Positions 25,368 through 33,740 of a stretch of DNA of 64,000 nucleotides are shown here, piece by piece. Position 1 is the first letter of the stretch. Each line of letters starts with the position of its first letter. The notes under the pieces are model-generated. The model was not told the origin of the DNA and did not search any database. It was given only the letters and a program-made list of their open reading frames with translations. The translations under genes were made by a program, and so were the position numbers. Origin of the DNA: an uncultured Collinsella sp. (GTDB lineage: Bacteria; Actinomycetota; Coriobacteriia; Coriobacteriales; Coriobacteriaceae); contig CATXWM010000001.1 of assembly GCA_958403205.1 (NCBI GenBank), positions 62,001 to 126,000 of the forward strand, written 5' to 3'.

Positions 25368-25628
25368 ATGACTGATTCGCGTAACTCGCGTAAGGTCCGT
25401 ACGGGTGTCGTTACCTCCGTCTCCGGTGCCAAGACCATTGTTGTCACCATCACCGAGCGCAAGCGTCACCCCAAGTACGGCAAGATGATGACCAGCTCCA
25501 AGAAGCTGCACGCTCACGACGAGGAGTGCACGGCTGGCGTGGGCGATACCGTCCGCGTTATGGAGACCCGTCCTATGTCCAAGATGAAGCGTTGGCGCCT
25601 CATCGAGGTCGTCGAGCGCGCTAAATAA
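25368..25628 (+). CDS. rpsQ: 30S ribosomal protein S17
   Basis: This 86-aa OB-fold protein binds 16S rRNA. VRTGVVTSVSGAKTIVV, KYGKMMTSSKKLHAHDE and ETRPMSKMKRWRL match S17. ATG with aaggagagaac, 16 nt after rpmC. Confidence 0.96.
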   Translation: MTDSRNSRKVRTGVVTSVSGAKTIVVTITERKRHPKYGKMMTSSKKLHAHDEECTAGVGDTVRVMETRPMSKMKRWRLIEVVERAK

Positions 25629-25746
25629 GCAGTCGCTCTTACGACTTGTACGTTTCCGAAGATGTGCGTATGTCTGGCTTGCATACCACGGGCCGTATAA
25701 AGGCTGCGCACCTCTCTTCGGTTCTTAGTTCGGAGGAACATCTACC
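25629..25746 (+). promoter_or_regulatory. Leader segment between rpsQ and rplN
   Basis: This is the largest gap inside the downstream ribosomal block (118 nt), at the usual S10/spc operon boundary. Complementary stretches (cgaagatgtgcg near 25656 and gcgcacctctcttcg near 25706) could form an interrupted hairpin just before the rplN ribosome site. No clear promoter is visible. Confidence 0.35.
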
Positions 25747-26115
25747 ATGATTCAGATGCAAACCATGCTGAACGTCGCCGACAACTCCGGCGCTCGCAAG
25801 ATTCGCTGCATCAAGGTGCTTGGCGGTTCCAAGCGTCGTTATGCAGGCATCGGCGATGTGTTCATCGGTGCTGTCCAGGAGGCTACCCCTGGCGCCAACG
25901 TCAAGAAGAAGGACGTTGTCCGTTGCGTCGTCGTTCGCACCGTTAAGGAGATCCGCCGCAAGGATGGCTCCTACATTCGCTTTGATGAGAACGCCTGCGT
26001 TGTCATCAACAACGATGGTTCGCCCGTCGGCACCCGTATCTTCGGGCCTGTCGCTCGCGAGCTTCGTGACAAGAAGTACATGAAGATCGTCTCGCTCGCT
26101 CCCGAGACCCTGTAG
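25747..26115 (+). CDS. rplN: 50S ribosomal protein L14
   Basis: This 122-aa protein helps form an intersubunit bridge. MIQMQTMLNVADNSGARKI, the KKKDVVRCVVVRT segment and DENACVVINNDGSPVGTRI are standard. ATG with tcggaggaacatctacc. It is followed 13 nt later by rplX. Confidence 0.97.
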   Translation: MIQMQTMLNVADNSGARKIRCIKVLGGSKRRYAGIGDVFIGAVQEATPGANVKKKDVVRCVVVRTVKEIRRKDGSYIRFDENACVVINNDGSPVGTRIFGPVARELRDKKYMKIVSLAPETL

Positions 26116-26128
26116 TTAGGGGAGATAT

Positions 26129-26434
26129 ATGTATATCAAGAAGGGCGATAAGGTCCAGGTTCTCTCTGGTAAGGATCGCGGCAAGCAGGGCGTTGTCCTG
26201 CGTGCTCTCCCCGCCGAGAACAAGGTCGTTGTCGAGGGCGTTTCGGTCGTCAAGAAGGCCGTCAAGCCCAACGCTGCCAACCAGCAGGGCGGCATCGTTT
26301 CGCAGGAGGCTCCTATCGACGCCTCTAACGTCAATCTCGTCTGCCCCGAGTGCGGTAAGGTTACCCGCGTCGGTCACGAGAAGGACGGCAAGAACAAGCT
26401 GCGCGTCTGCAAGAAGTGCGGCCACAAGTTCTAA
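26129..26434 (+). CDS. rplX: 50S ribosomal protein L24
   Basis: This 101-aa KOW-domain protein starts assembly of the large subunit (KKGDKVQVLSGKDRGKQG). The C-terminal part has a CPEC and CKKC zinc-ribbon pair. Normally rplE follows within a few bases; here a strong terminator follows and rplE is at 63897, so the spc operon is cut after this gene. Confidence 0.97.
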   Translation: MYIKKGDKVQVLSGKDRGKQGVVLRALPAENKVVVEGVSVVKKAVKPNAANQQGGIVSQEAPIDASNVNLVCPECGKVTRVGHEKDGKNKLRVCKKCGHKF

Positions 26435-26460
26435 GCTGCCCGCAACATCAAGTTGCTAGC

Positions 26461-26496
26461 AAAGGCCCGGATGCCCCACGGCACCCGGGCCTTTTT
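26461..26496 (+). terminator. Terminator after rplX
   Basis: aaaggcccgg pairs with cccgggccttt, tgcc with ggca, loop ccac, followed by a T run. It closes the ribosomal block. Confidence 0.92.
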
Positions 26497-26519
26497 CTAT
26501 CCCTACTCATTGGGGGCTC

Positions 26520-26657
26520 ATTGGGGACAGACTTAAATGAGTGGTCGTCGCTTGGCATTCATTGGGGACAGGCTTAAATGAGTGCCGTTGAAACGCCGGT
26601 AGCTGGGGACGTTCCCTATGTGCCGGCAGTTAGGGAAGTCCCTATCTGCCGGCAGTT
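26520..26657. repeat. Two short direct-repeat pairs
   Basis: Pair 1: 24-nt units at 26520-26543 and 26561-26584 (attggggacag, one variable base, cttaaatgagtg). Pair 2: 19-nt units at 26613-26631 and 26639-26657 (tccctat, one variable base, tgccggcagtt). The rest of 26658-26948 is AT-richer, with several cgcaaac/gcgcat motifs and no gene. Confidence 0.7.
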
Positions 26658-26948
26658 TGGAACAGTCCTTTGATGGCTGCGCCCCCCAGAGGGGTGGAGT
26701 AATACAGCCTACTCTGTCTTTTATGGCTATGGTGTTCCGCCCTTTTATGTTTCATAAGGATCGTCGCATGCGCATTTACGCGTATAGCCTTGCGCGATAA
26801 TGCGCATAACCGCGCAAACATCTGCCAACTATGGCTAAATAATGACCGATAAGCAAATAAACACGCAAACACGAGCAGATACGCGCGCAATTGTGCGAAT
26901 ATAGGGTTGTTAGAAATGAAGGACTTCCGATACCTCAGGAGGCACATA

Positions 26949-28028
26949 ATGGCAGATTCCAAACAGGCTCCGCTCGACGCCGAAGCAGCCGCTAAGGCGG
27001 CATTTGCCTCGGTCCAGGACAAGCGATTCCCCAACGATATTTTTACGGCTCCCGAGCTTCGTTGGGCTGTGATCGGGTGCGGCGTTATCGCCAACCAGAT
27101 GGCCCAGTCTCTCGCTCTTGCCGGCCGCAAGCTTGCGGGCGTTGCCAACCGCACTCTGTCCAAGGCTCAAGCTTTTGCAGAGCAGTATGGCGTTGAGAAG
27201 GTCTATGAAACGGTCGAGGATCTCTATGCCGATCCGAACATTGACGCAGTCTATATCACCACGCCGCACAACACTCACATCACCTACCTGCGATCCGCTC
27301 TGGCAGCCGGCAAGCATGTGCTCTGTGAGAAGGCTATTACCCTCAACTCCGCCGAGCTCGACGAGGCCCGCGCCATTGCCGGTGATCACAACGTCGTCCT
27401 TATGGACGCCACCACGGTGCTTCACATGCCCTTATATCAAGAGCTGCGTCGCCGCATGGATGACGGTGAGTTCGGCCGCATGAATCTCGCCCAACTCAAC
27501 TTTGGCAGCTATAAGGAGTACGGCGACCTGACCAACCGCTTCTACAACCGCAACCTTGCTGGCGGTGCCATGCTCGATATTGGCGTGTATGCCCTGTCTG
27601 TCATGCGCCTCTTTATGGCGAGCCAGCCCGCTGAGGTTGTCTCGCTGGGCAATACCTGTGAGACCGGCGTTGACGTTGCGGGCGGCATCGTATGCCGTAA
27701 TTCCGAACAGCAGCTGGGCGTGGTGAGCCTCACGCTCCACTCCAAGCAGCCCAAGCGCTCGGTCATCAGCTTCGATAAGTGCTACATCGAGGTCAACGAT
27801 TATCCGCGTGCCGATTACGCGACCATCGTGTGGACTGCGGACGGCCACCGCGAGGAGGTCCACGCCGGCACCGAGGCTTACGCCCTGTGCTATGAGATGG
27901 CCGATCTTGAGAAGGCCGTTGCCGGCGACGACTCCAAGCGCGAGCTGCTGGGTTATGCTTCTGATGTTATGGAGCTTATGACCAGGCTTCGCGCCGACTG
28001 GGGAGTCGTGTATCCCGAGGAGGATTAA
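26949..28028 (+). CDS. Gfo/Idh/MocA family NAD(P)-dependent oxidoreductase
   Basis: This 359-aa dehydrogenase has an N-terminal Rossmann fold (RWAVIGCGVIANQMAQ, about residue 38) and ITTPHNTH, then CEKAIT at the place of the family EKP motif. The C-terminal half is the alpha/beta sheet domain. Relatives oxidise sugars, inositol or trans-dihydrodiols. The start at 26949 has caggaggcacata before it. The next gene, a DeoR-type regulator, is 3 nt away and probably controls this operon, hinting at a sugar-type substrate. Confidence 0.87.
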   Translation: MADSKQAPLDAEAAAKAAFASVQDKRFPNDIFTAPELRWAVIGCGVIANQMAQSLALAGRKLAGVANRTLSKAQAFAEQYGVEKVYETVEDLYADPNIDAVYITTPHNTHITYLRSALAAGKHVLCEKAITLNSAELDEARAIAGDHNVVLMDATTVLHMPLYQELRRRMDDGEFGRMNLAQLNFGSYKEYGDLTNRFYNRNLAGGAMLDIGVYALSVMRLFMASQPAEVVSLGNTCETGVDVAGGIVCRNSEQQLGVVSLTLHSKQPKRSVISFDKCYIEVNDYPRADYATIVWTADGHREEVHAGTEAYALCYEMADLEKAVAGDDSKRELLGYASDVMELMTRLRADWGVVYPEED

Positions 28029-28031
28029 GCG

Positions 28032-28778
28032 ATGCTAGCGGAAGATAGGCTTAATGCGATTGTGTCGATGGTGCAGCAGGCTGGCTCGGTTACTGTGCCA
28101 GAGCTTGCCGATACCCTGGGCGTGACGGCGTCTACCATTCGGCGCGACCTGCAGACGCTCGACCGAGCGCATCGCATCGCCAAGGTCCACGGTGGAGCGA
28201 CGAGTCTTGAACGCGCGCACGTGACGCGCGACCTAACGCTTAATGAGCGCAGCGACCTCCATAACGACGACAAGGAGCGTATCTGCGCCCGCGCCGCGGC
28301 GCTCGTGGAGCCCGAGAGCTTTGTGTACATCGATTCGGGTTCGACAACGCTCAGACTCATCGAGCATCTTCCGCATCTCGAATCGGTCACCTATGTGACT
28401 GATTCCGTGCTCCATGCTCAGCATCTCGCTGTGCGCGGCATGCGCACCGTGGTGCTGGGCGGCGAGCTTAAACCCGAGACCGAGGCGCTCGTTGGCCCCG
28501 ATGCTCTGGCAACCCTAGATCGCTACAACTTTAACTGCGGCTTTTGGGGTTCTAACGGCATTGCCGCCGAGCAGGGCTTTACGACGCCCGATATCGAGGA
28601 AGCGCAGGTCAAGCGTATCTCGATGCGCCATACCGCCAAACGCTTCGTAATCTCGGACGCCAGTAAATTTGGTATGGTGGCGCCCATCAAGTTCGCGGAC
28701 TTCCGAGACGCAACGATTATTACCGCAGGCGAGGTGCCCGCCAAGTACCAGTCGATGGACAACGTCATCACGGTCTAG
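28032..28778 (+). CDS. DeoR/GlpR family transcriptional regulator
   Basis: This 248-aa protein has an N-terminal winged helix (VTVPELADTLGVTASTIRRDL, split over residues 20-40, followed by the family HGGA) and a sugar-phosphate-binding isomerase-like domain with DSGSTT, YVTDS, GGELKPET and SDASKFG. Such regulators sense sugar phosphates and usually repress. It overlaps functionally with the oxidoreductase 3 nt upstream. No kinase is adjacent. Confidence 0.92.
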   Translation: MLAEDRLNAIVSMVQQAGSVTVPELADTLGVTASTIRRDLQTLDRAHRIAKVHGGATSLERAHVTRDLTLNERSDLHNDDKERICARAAALVEPESFVYIDSGSTTLRLIEHLPHLESVTYVTDSVLHAQHLAVRGMRTVVLGGELKPETEALVGPDALATLDRYNFNCGFWGSNGIAAEQGFTTPDIEEAQVKRISMRHTAKRFVISDASKFGMVAPIKFADFRDATIITAGEVPAKYQSMDNVITV

Positions 28779-28793
28779 CGATGGGACAAGGCC

Positions 28794-28832
28794 AAAACCA
28801 CCACAAAGGTGCCTGTCCCCACTGTGACGGTT
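28794..28832 (+). repeat. Short palindromic repeat with gtgcctgtcccc loop, copy 1
   Basis: Starts aaaaccaccacaaagg and continues gtgcctgtcccc; the right arm is imperfect. A copy with perfect 12-bp arms lies at 29086-29124. Confidence 0.6.
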
Positions 28833-28863
28833 AGTAACGAAAACCGAGTAGTTTTCTCAATAG

Positions 28864-28902
28864 AAAAACGGCAACGTCCATTACGGGCGTTGCCGTTTTT
28901 GT
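28864..28902 (+). terminator. Terminator of the DeoR operon
   Basis: A 13-bp perfect stem, aaaaacggcaacg (28864-28876) with its complement at 28888-28900, ends in a T run. Confidence 0.9.
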
Positions 28903-28922
28903 TGTCTACCGGTTTTGTCTAA

Positions 28923-29054
28923 GTCTGTAACAACTAGACCGTTAAAAGTGGGTTAGATGTTACAGATTGAGATTCTTCCGAACTGCGCCGTCCCTTTGTC
29001 TCGATCTGTAACAGATAGACCGGAAAATGGGTTCTAACTGTTACAGATCGAGAC
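28923..29054. repeat. Two related hairpin repeats
   Basis: Unit A: tctgtaaca (28924-28932) pairs with tgttacaga (28958-28966). Unit B: a 17-bp perfect inverted repeat, 28998-29014 with 29038-29054 (gtctcgatctgtaacag). Both have loops containing tagaccg and atgggtt/gtgggtt, so they are members of one family 75 nt apart. No gene lies in this 344-nt gap. Confidence 0.75.
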
Positions 29055-29085
29055 ATTTTGGGACCGCGGTTGAACCATTGCGGCA

Positions 29086-29124
29086 AAACCACCACAAAGG
29101 TGCCTGTCCCCATTGTGGTGGTTT
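29086..29124 (-). terminator. Hairpin at the 3' end of the pseudouridine synthase gene
   Basis: aaaccaccacaa (29086-29097) and ttgtggtggttt (29113-29124) form a perfect 12-bp stem with loop aggtgcctgtcccca. On the minus strand a short T run follows. The stop codon of the gene lies in the stem. It belongs to the same repeat family as 28794-28832. Confidence 0.7.
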
Positions 29125-29782
29125 AGGGCTCCCAGGGGCAGGGGGCTTCGATGTGGATGTGCTCGCCGGTTACGGGATGCGTGAAGGACACGCTGTGGGC
29201 GTGGAGCATCAGGCCGCAGGGGCGCGGCGTTCCGTACAGGTCGTCGCCAACCAGGGGATGATGCTCGCTTGCCAGGTGCACACGGATTTGGTGCTTGCGG
29301 CCGGTGAGCAACTCGACATCGATATACGAGCGCGCGGGCAGGCCACGACGGCTCTTAAGGCGTTTGAGCACCTTCACGCGCGTTTGAGACGGCTTGCCGC
29401 TGGCGCCGACGCGCATCTTTCGGCTGTCGTGACGGTCGCGGGCGATGGGCTTGTCGATGAGCTTCTCGTTCCAGTCGATCTTGCCCTCGGCGAGCGCCAG
29501 GTAGTGCTTTTCGAAAGCGTGGTCGATGACCATCTGGTCAAAGGCGGGCTGCGTCTGCTTGTCGAGCGAGAACAGCACCACGCCGGTGGTGTCACGGTCC
29601 AGGCGATTGAGCGGCTGCATGTCGGTCGCGGCAAAGCCGTCGCCCATCGCCAGCAGCAGGTCGCTGGCGTAGTCGGTGAGCGTGCGCTCGCCGGTGCCGT
29701 CGCCGTGGACGATCATGCCGGCGGGCTTGTCGATGGCCATAAGCCAGGCGTCGCAGTAGAGGACTTGAGGTTCTTCGTTCAC
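29123..29782 (-). CDS. RluA-family 23S rRNA/tRNA pseudouridine synthase
   Basis: This 219-aa enzyme isomerises uridine in RNA. The catalytic Asp lies in LNRLDRDTTGVVLFS (about residue 61), with KHYLAL and GRKHQIRVHLA (about 165) also present. It has no S4 domain, like RluA/TruC types. It is co-directional with, and 15 nt downstream of, the U32 gene at 29798-32293. The target uridine cannot be assigned. Confidence 0.9.
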   Translation of the reverse strand: MNEEPQVLYCDAWLMAIDKPAGMIVHGDGTGERTLTDYASDLLLAMGDGFAATDMQPLNRLDRDTTGVVLFSLDKQTQPAFDQMVIDHAFEKHYLALAEGKIDWNEKLIDKPIARDRHDSRKMRVGASGKPSQTRVKVLKRLKSRRGLPARSYIDVELLTGRKHQIRVHLASEHHPLVGDDLYGTPRPCGLMLHAHSVSFTHPVTGEHIHIEAPCPWEP

Positions 29783-29797
29783 GTGTAAGCCTTTCGG

Positions 29798-32293
29798 TTA
29801 GCTAATTCCCACAAACATGCAGCCCGAAGTCGCCCCGCGCAGGCGGGCGGCGGGCTTGCGGCCGGCTTGAGCTGCCTCGACGGCGCGACGGACGCGAGCG
29901 ACGGCACGGGCGATCTCATCCGTCTCGAGCAGCGTTCCGTCCACCATGAGACGACGCACGCCGGCATCGAGCAGCTGAGGAACCTGAGGCGTGAGGTCGA
30001 TGGGGTAGGCGTCGTACAGGCGTGAGCGGCCGTGGATGTCGGTACGCACCGGCATGACCTTGCCGTCGATATTCTTGAGCGAGAGCTTGCGGGCACGCAG
30101 GCGGCAGTTGGCGCAATCGTGGATGCAGCCGTTGGCAACCTGCAGAATGCAATGCTCGCTCGTCATAACGCGCGGGCGGCCGAACACAGTGATGCCCAGG
30201 GCTGCGGGCGCGGCGGCGCCGAGCGAGACAATCTCGTCGAGCGTGATCTCGGGCGAGAGCCAAAACGCACCGGCTCCGCGCTCGGCAAGCGCCTCCATGC
30301 AGGGCGTGTTGTGCACCGGCAGGCAAGAGCGAATCTCGGCCGTGGCGCCAACCTGGGCGGCCAGGGCAAGCTCAGAGATGTTGCCAATAGCGACCGTGGC
30401 GCCGGCAACAACCCAGGGATCGACGCGCTCGTGGTCGACGGCGCGGCAGACCTCGTCGAGTACGGGTACGATGCCCTGCTCAAATACATCGGCGGGGGAG
30501 AGCTCCGCCGCATCGAGCGCGTCGGTGGTCATGTAGATGCGCGTTGCACCCTCCGCGCGAGCGGCCTCGGCGGCCTCGAGCGAGGTGACGGTGGCGCAGA
30601 TCTGCGGCTCATCGCAGTAGTGCTCGGGCGCGGGGCGGGAATCACTGGTTACAATCGCCGGCAGCTCGAGCGTTTTCGCGCGCTCCTCGTACGGTGCCAG
30701 AATGGCCTCTTCCAGCGCCTTACAAGCGGTGGCGCGCACCTTGTGCACGGCGGAAAAGCCCATACCGCAGCCGGCGTCGAGCGAAACGTCAAAGCTTGCG
30801 GCCTCAAAGGGCGAGGAGCCCATGCGGCCCACATGCTCAACCAGATCGGATGCCTCGACGGCGCGGGTCTTGGCGGCCTCGACGGTGAAGCCCGTGGCGG
30901 TGGCGGTGAGCGCGGGGTTGTCACAGCAGGTGAGTGTGACAGTAAACGGCTCGCCCAGGCGCGCCACGACGGACACGTCAACAGCTCGGCGGCGCAGCAC
31001 ATCGCGCTTGAGCGCGGCGCCGGCGGCGTCGATGGCGCGCTGACTGCGAATCACGCGGACGCGGCAGCCCTCGGGCATGCTGCGGGGCACGCGGCACTCA
31101 ATGATGTCACCGGCGGCGGCATCATCGGCGGCAATGGTGGTCAGGAACTGGTCAAACTCGTTATCGTGGCGAAGCTCCAGCAGGTCGCCCTTGCCCACGG
31201 GCTCAAACAACTCAATGCGGGCGATGGCGGCGCGCCGACGGCGGTCGTCGGGCTTGAGGCCGCGCACATCGCGGTTGGCCAGACGGCTGCCCAGTACCGT
31301 GCCCACGATCTGGCCGCGGTTGTTGGAACGCTCATAGCTCATCATCTCATCGCCCGAGGTGCCGTCCTGATAGGCGTGCGTAAAGTCGCGGTTGAAGCAG
31401 CGCTTGAGCTGGCGCTGGCGGGCGGCTTCCTCGTCCTTGGCAACGGTGGCTCCGGATAATATGTCGTCAATTTCGTGACGATACACATCAACGATGGAGT
31501 ACACGTAATCGGGCGCTTTCATGCGGCCCTCGAGCTTGAGCGATGCGGCGCCGGCGTCATACAGACGGCGAACAAGCTGTGAGGTGTTGGTGTCGCGCGG
31601 ACATAGCGCACGCTCGCGGCCGGCGGGGGAGAGCGCGCGACCGTTCTCGTCGATCAGCTCGTAGGGCAGGCGGCAGGGCTGGGCGCACATGCCACGGTTG
31701 GCCGATCGTCCCGCCATGGCAAAACTCGAAAGCAGGCACAGGCCCGAGTAGCAAAAGCAGATGGCGCCATGGCTAAAGACCTCGAGGTCGACATCGGGCG
31801 CGGCGTTGTGAATGGCGGCGATCTCGTCGATGGAGAGCTCGCGCGAGAGAGTCACGCGGTCGGCGCCCTGCTCGCGGCACCAAAGCGTTCCGCGGTCATC
31901 ATGGATGTTCGCCTGGGTCGAGATGTGCGTCTCGATGCCGGGCATGGTGCGCTTGACCTCAAAGAACAGGCCCCAGTCCTGGATGATGAAGGCGTCGGCG
32001 CCCAGCGTGGAGCAGCGATGGATGAGTTGCAGCGCATCGCCCATCTCGGACTGCTTGATGACGATGTTGACCGTGACGTAGACGCGCGACCCGGCTAGAT
32101 GTGCGGCGCGGCAGGCCTGCTCAAAGGCCTCGTCGGTAAAGTTGGTGGCCTTGCGGCGGGCGTTGAAGCTGCCCATGCCGCAATAGATGGCGTCTGCCCC
32201 CGCGGCGAGTGCGGCGGCAAAGGGCTCGGGCCCTCCGGCGGGCGCTAAAAGCTCGGGTCTGCGGTTGGTGGTTCGACTGGCGGTTGCGGTCAT
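29798..32293 (-). CDS. U32 family peptidase-like protein (RlhA/TrhP type), long form
   Basis: This 831-aa protein starts with the U32 fold (PELLAPAGGPEPFAAALAAG) and the Cys-containing segment ICFCYSGLCLLSS followed by RGMCAQPCRLPY (about residues 185-215), which in RlhA and TrhP relatives is tied to RNA base hydroxylation and probably an Fe-S site. A long C-terminal half has a second Cys set (CILQVANGCIHDCANC, about 745-760). Family members of this length usually carry a DUF3656-like insert. Its operon partner is an RNA pseudouridine synthase, which supports an RNA-modification role over proteolysis. Confidence 0.85.
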   Translation of the reverse strand: MTATASRTTNRRPELLAPAGGPEPFAAALAAGADAIYCGMGSFNARRKATNFTDEAFEQACRAAHLAGSRVYVTVNIVIKQSEMGDALQLIHRCSTLGADAFIIQDWGLFFEVKRTMPGIETHISTQANIHDDRGTLWCREQGADRVTLSRELSIDEIAAIHNAAPDVDLEVFSHGAICFCYSGLCLLSSFAMAGRSANRGMCAQPCRLPYELIDENGRALSPAGRERALCPRDTNTSQLVRRLYDAGAASLKLEGRMKAPDYVYSIVDVYRHEIDDILSGATVAKDEEAARQRQLKRCFNRDFTHAYQDGTSGDEMMSYERSNNRGQIVGTVLGSRLANRDVRGLKPDDRRRRAAIARIELFEPVGKGDLLELRHDNEFDQFLTTIAADDAAAGDIIECRVPRSMPEGCRVRVIRSQRAIDAAGAALKRDVLRRRAVDVSVVARLGEPFTVTLTCCDNPALTATATGFTVEAAKTRAVEASDLVEHVGRMGSSPFEAASFDVSLDAGCGMGFSAVHKVRATACKALEEAILAPYEERAKTLELPAIVTSDSRPAPEHYCDEPQICATVTSLEAAEAARAEGATRIYMTTDALDAAELSPADVFEQGIVPVLDEVCRAVDHERVDPWVVAGATVAIGNISELALAAQVGATAEIRSCLPVHNTPCMEALAERGAGAFWLSPEITLDEIVSLGAAAPAALGITVFGRPRVMTSEHCILQVANGCIHDCANCRLRARKLSLKNIDGKVMPVRTDIHGRSRLYDAYPIDLTPQVPQLLDAGVRRLMVDGTLLETDEIARAVARVRRAVEAAQAGRKPAARLRGATSGCMFVGIS

Positions 32294-32475
32294 ATCCTGC
32301 CTTTCAAAATGCTCAGATATTCAAAAGTATAGTGGCGTCGCTGCGGTGGGCGACGTCCGCAGCCTAAGCAGGACAAAGTCTTCAGCAGCTTGGACTGGCT
32401 GCTCCACATGAGAACCGTTCAGCGGTTCGGGGAAACCGTTGGGCGATAAAATATTCTCGCAAGCTGATAATATTC

Positions 32476-32504
32476 TTGCATCAAACAGAAACCTTGAGTA
32501 CTAT
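32476..32504 (+). promoter_or_regulatory. Promoter of ridA with upstream direct repeats
   Basis: TTGCAT (32476-32481) and TACTAT (32499-32504) are 17 nt apart. Just upstream two similar AT-rich units (gataaaatattctcgca at 32445 and gataatattcttgca at 32466) may be an operator. The new transcript would begin with a 13-bp inverted repeat (32513-32525 with 32548-32560). Confidence 0.55.
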
Positions 32505-32593
32505 CCCAATCAAGCGCGGTGTTCAGACCGAACTGTGCCTCCCGGTGTGAACACCGCGCTCACGCTCTCTCAATTGATCGTAAGGAGAAAAAC

Positions 32594-32971
32594 ATGAGCA
32601 AGACCGTCGTGTCTTCCGATAACGCACCCGCAGCCATCGGCCCGTATTCCCCCGGTATCCAGGCCGGCAACATGGTGTTCCTGTCCGGCCAGCTGGGCAT
32701 CGATCCCGCGACCGGCAAGATGCCCGAGGGCGTCGAGGCCCAGGCCAAGCAGTCCCTCGCCAACGTCGAGGCCCTGCTGACCGCTGCCGGCGCTACCTTT
32801 GCCGATGTCGTCAAGACCACGGTCTACCTGGCCGACATCGCCGACTTCGCCGCCGTGAACGAGATCTACGCCTCCAAGTTCGAGGCCCCGTTCCCCGCGC
32901 GCAGCGCCTTCCAGGTTGCCGCCCTTCCGGCTGGCGGTCTGGTCGAGATCGAGGTCGTCGCCGCTCTCTAA
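32594..32971 (+). CDS. ridA: RidA family reactive intermediate deaminase
   Basis: This 125-aa trimeric enzyme hydrolyses enamine/imine intermediates released by PLP enzymes. AIGPYSPGIQAGNMVFLSGQ, the catalytic Arg in FPARSAFQVAALP (about residue 104) and the C-terminal GLVEIEVVA are the family pattern. The ATG at 32594 follows aaggagaaaaac; upstream in-frame codons are leader. It lies in the same region as YgeX, a PLP ammonia-lyase that could generate its substrate. Confidence 0.94.
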   Translation: MSKTVVSSDNAPAAIGPYSPGIQAGNMVFLSGQLGIDPATGKMPEGVEAQAKQSLANVEALLTAAGATFADVVKTTVYLADIADFAAVNEIYASKFEAPFPARSAFQVAALPAGGLVEIEVVAAL

Positions 32972-33001
32972 GGCGTTGGCCACAACTAAACATGACATGC
33001 A

Positions 33002-33040
33002 AAAAGACCCTGCAGCGCGTGCGAGCTGCAGGGTCTTTTG
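33002..33040 (+). terminator. Terminator after ridA
   Basis: A 14-bp perfect stem (33002-33015 with 33026-33039) flanked by A and T runs, so it can work in both directions and may also end the convergent regulator gene at 33084. Confidence 0.92.
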
Positions 33041-33083
33041 TCAAGTGACGGATCGCTTGTGGAGCCGCGCTCCATTTTGCTCG

Positions 33084-33740
33084 TTAGCCCTCCTTGCGAA
33101 CTTTTTGCAGGTAGCGGTAGACGCTGGGCTCAGAGATGCCCAGCGCGGCGGCGGCGCAGGCCACGGCGCCCTTGAGCATGAACACCCCGTTGCCGTTGAG
33201 GTGGCGAATGACGTCCACGCGGTCGCTCTGACCAAGCGACGCCACATCCAGCCCGCGCGCGCTCAGCAACTCGGCAATGCTGCGGTCGATGAGCTCCTGT
33301 GTGGACTCCGAAAGGCTTTCTACCTCGATAGGGGCGGGCTCCGTGCGCGTCGGCGCCGCGTCGAAGCACGCCATGAGCTGCTGCGCCATGGCGTTGATGG
33401 AGCGCACGGTCGAGAGGTCGGTGTTGACGCAGAGCATGCCGACGATCTCGTCATTCTCGCGGATAAAGTATGTCGCTGACTCCAACGTCTTGCCGCCGGC
33501 ACCGCGCCCCTCGTAGCCCGTAATAAACGGCAGGTCGCGATACTTGGCGTCGTGCATGATCTTGAGTGCCAGATCGGTGGCGGGACCGCCGACCTTGCGG
33601 CCGCTCACGATGCCGTTGCGAATATCGACGATGGCGTGGTCGGGATCCGAGAAATCGTGCAGCACGATTTCGCTGTTTTTGCCGAGTATCTGCTCCAGAA
33701 AATCGACCATCGGCAAAAAGCGACGTACGGTCTCGTTCAC
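33084..33740 (-). CDS. YheO-type PAS/HTH transcriptional regulator 1
   Basis: This 218-aa protein has an N-terminal PAS-like domain (SEIVLHDFSDPDHAIVDIRNG, GRKVGGPATD) and a C-terminal helix-turn-helix (ACAAAALGISEPSVYRYL). It starts at GTG 33740, chosen because aaaggag lies 7 nt before it. It diverges from the NCS2 permease at 34093 and is likely its regulator. A second protein with the same two-domain layout is encoded before ygeX (53642-54295); the two are only moderately alike, so they are old paralogues. Confidence 0.88.
   Translation of the reverse strand: MNETVRRFLPMVDFLEQILGKNSEIVLHDFSDPDHAIVDIRNGIVSGRKVGGPATDLALKIMHDAKYRDLPFITGYEGRGAGGKTLESATYFIRENDEIVGMLCVNTDLSTVRSINAMAQQLMACFDAAPTRTEPAPIEVESLSESTQELIDRSIAELLSARGLDVASLGQSDRVDVIRHLNGNGVFMLKGAVACAAAALGISEPSVYRYLQKVRKEG

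Noticed and set aside
30032..31459. 475-codon frame antisense to the U32 gene
   Set aside because: Gly/Ala-rich shadow without start signals.
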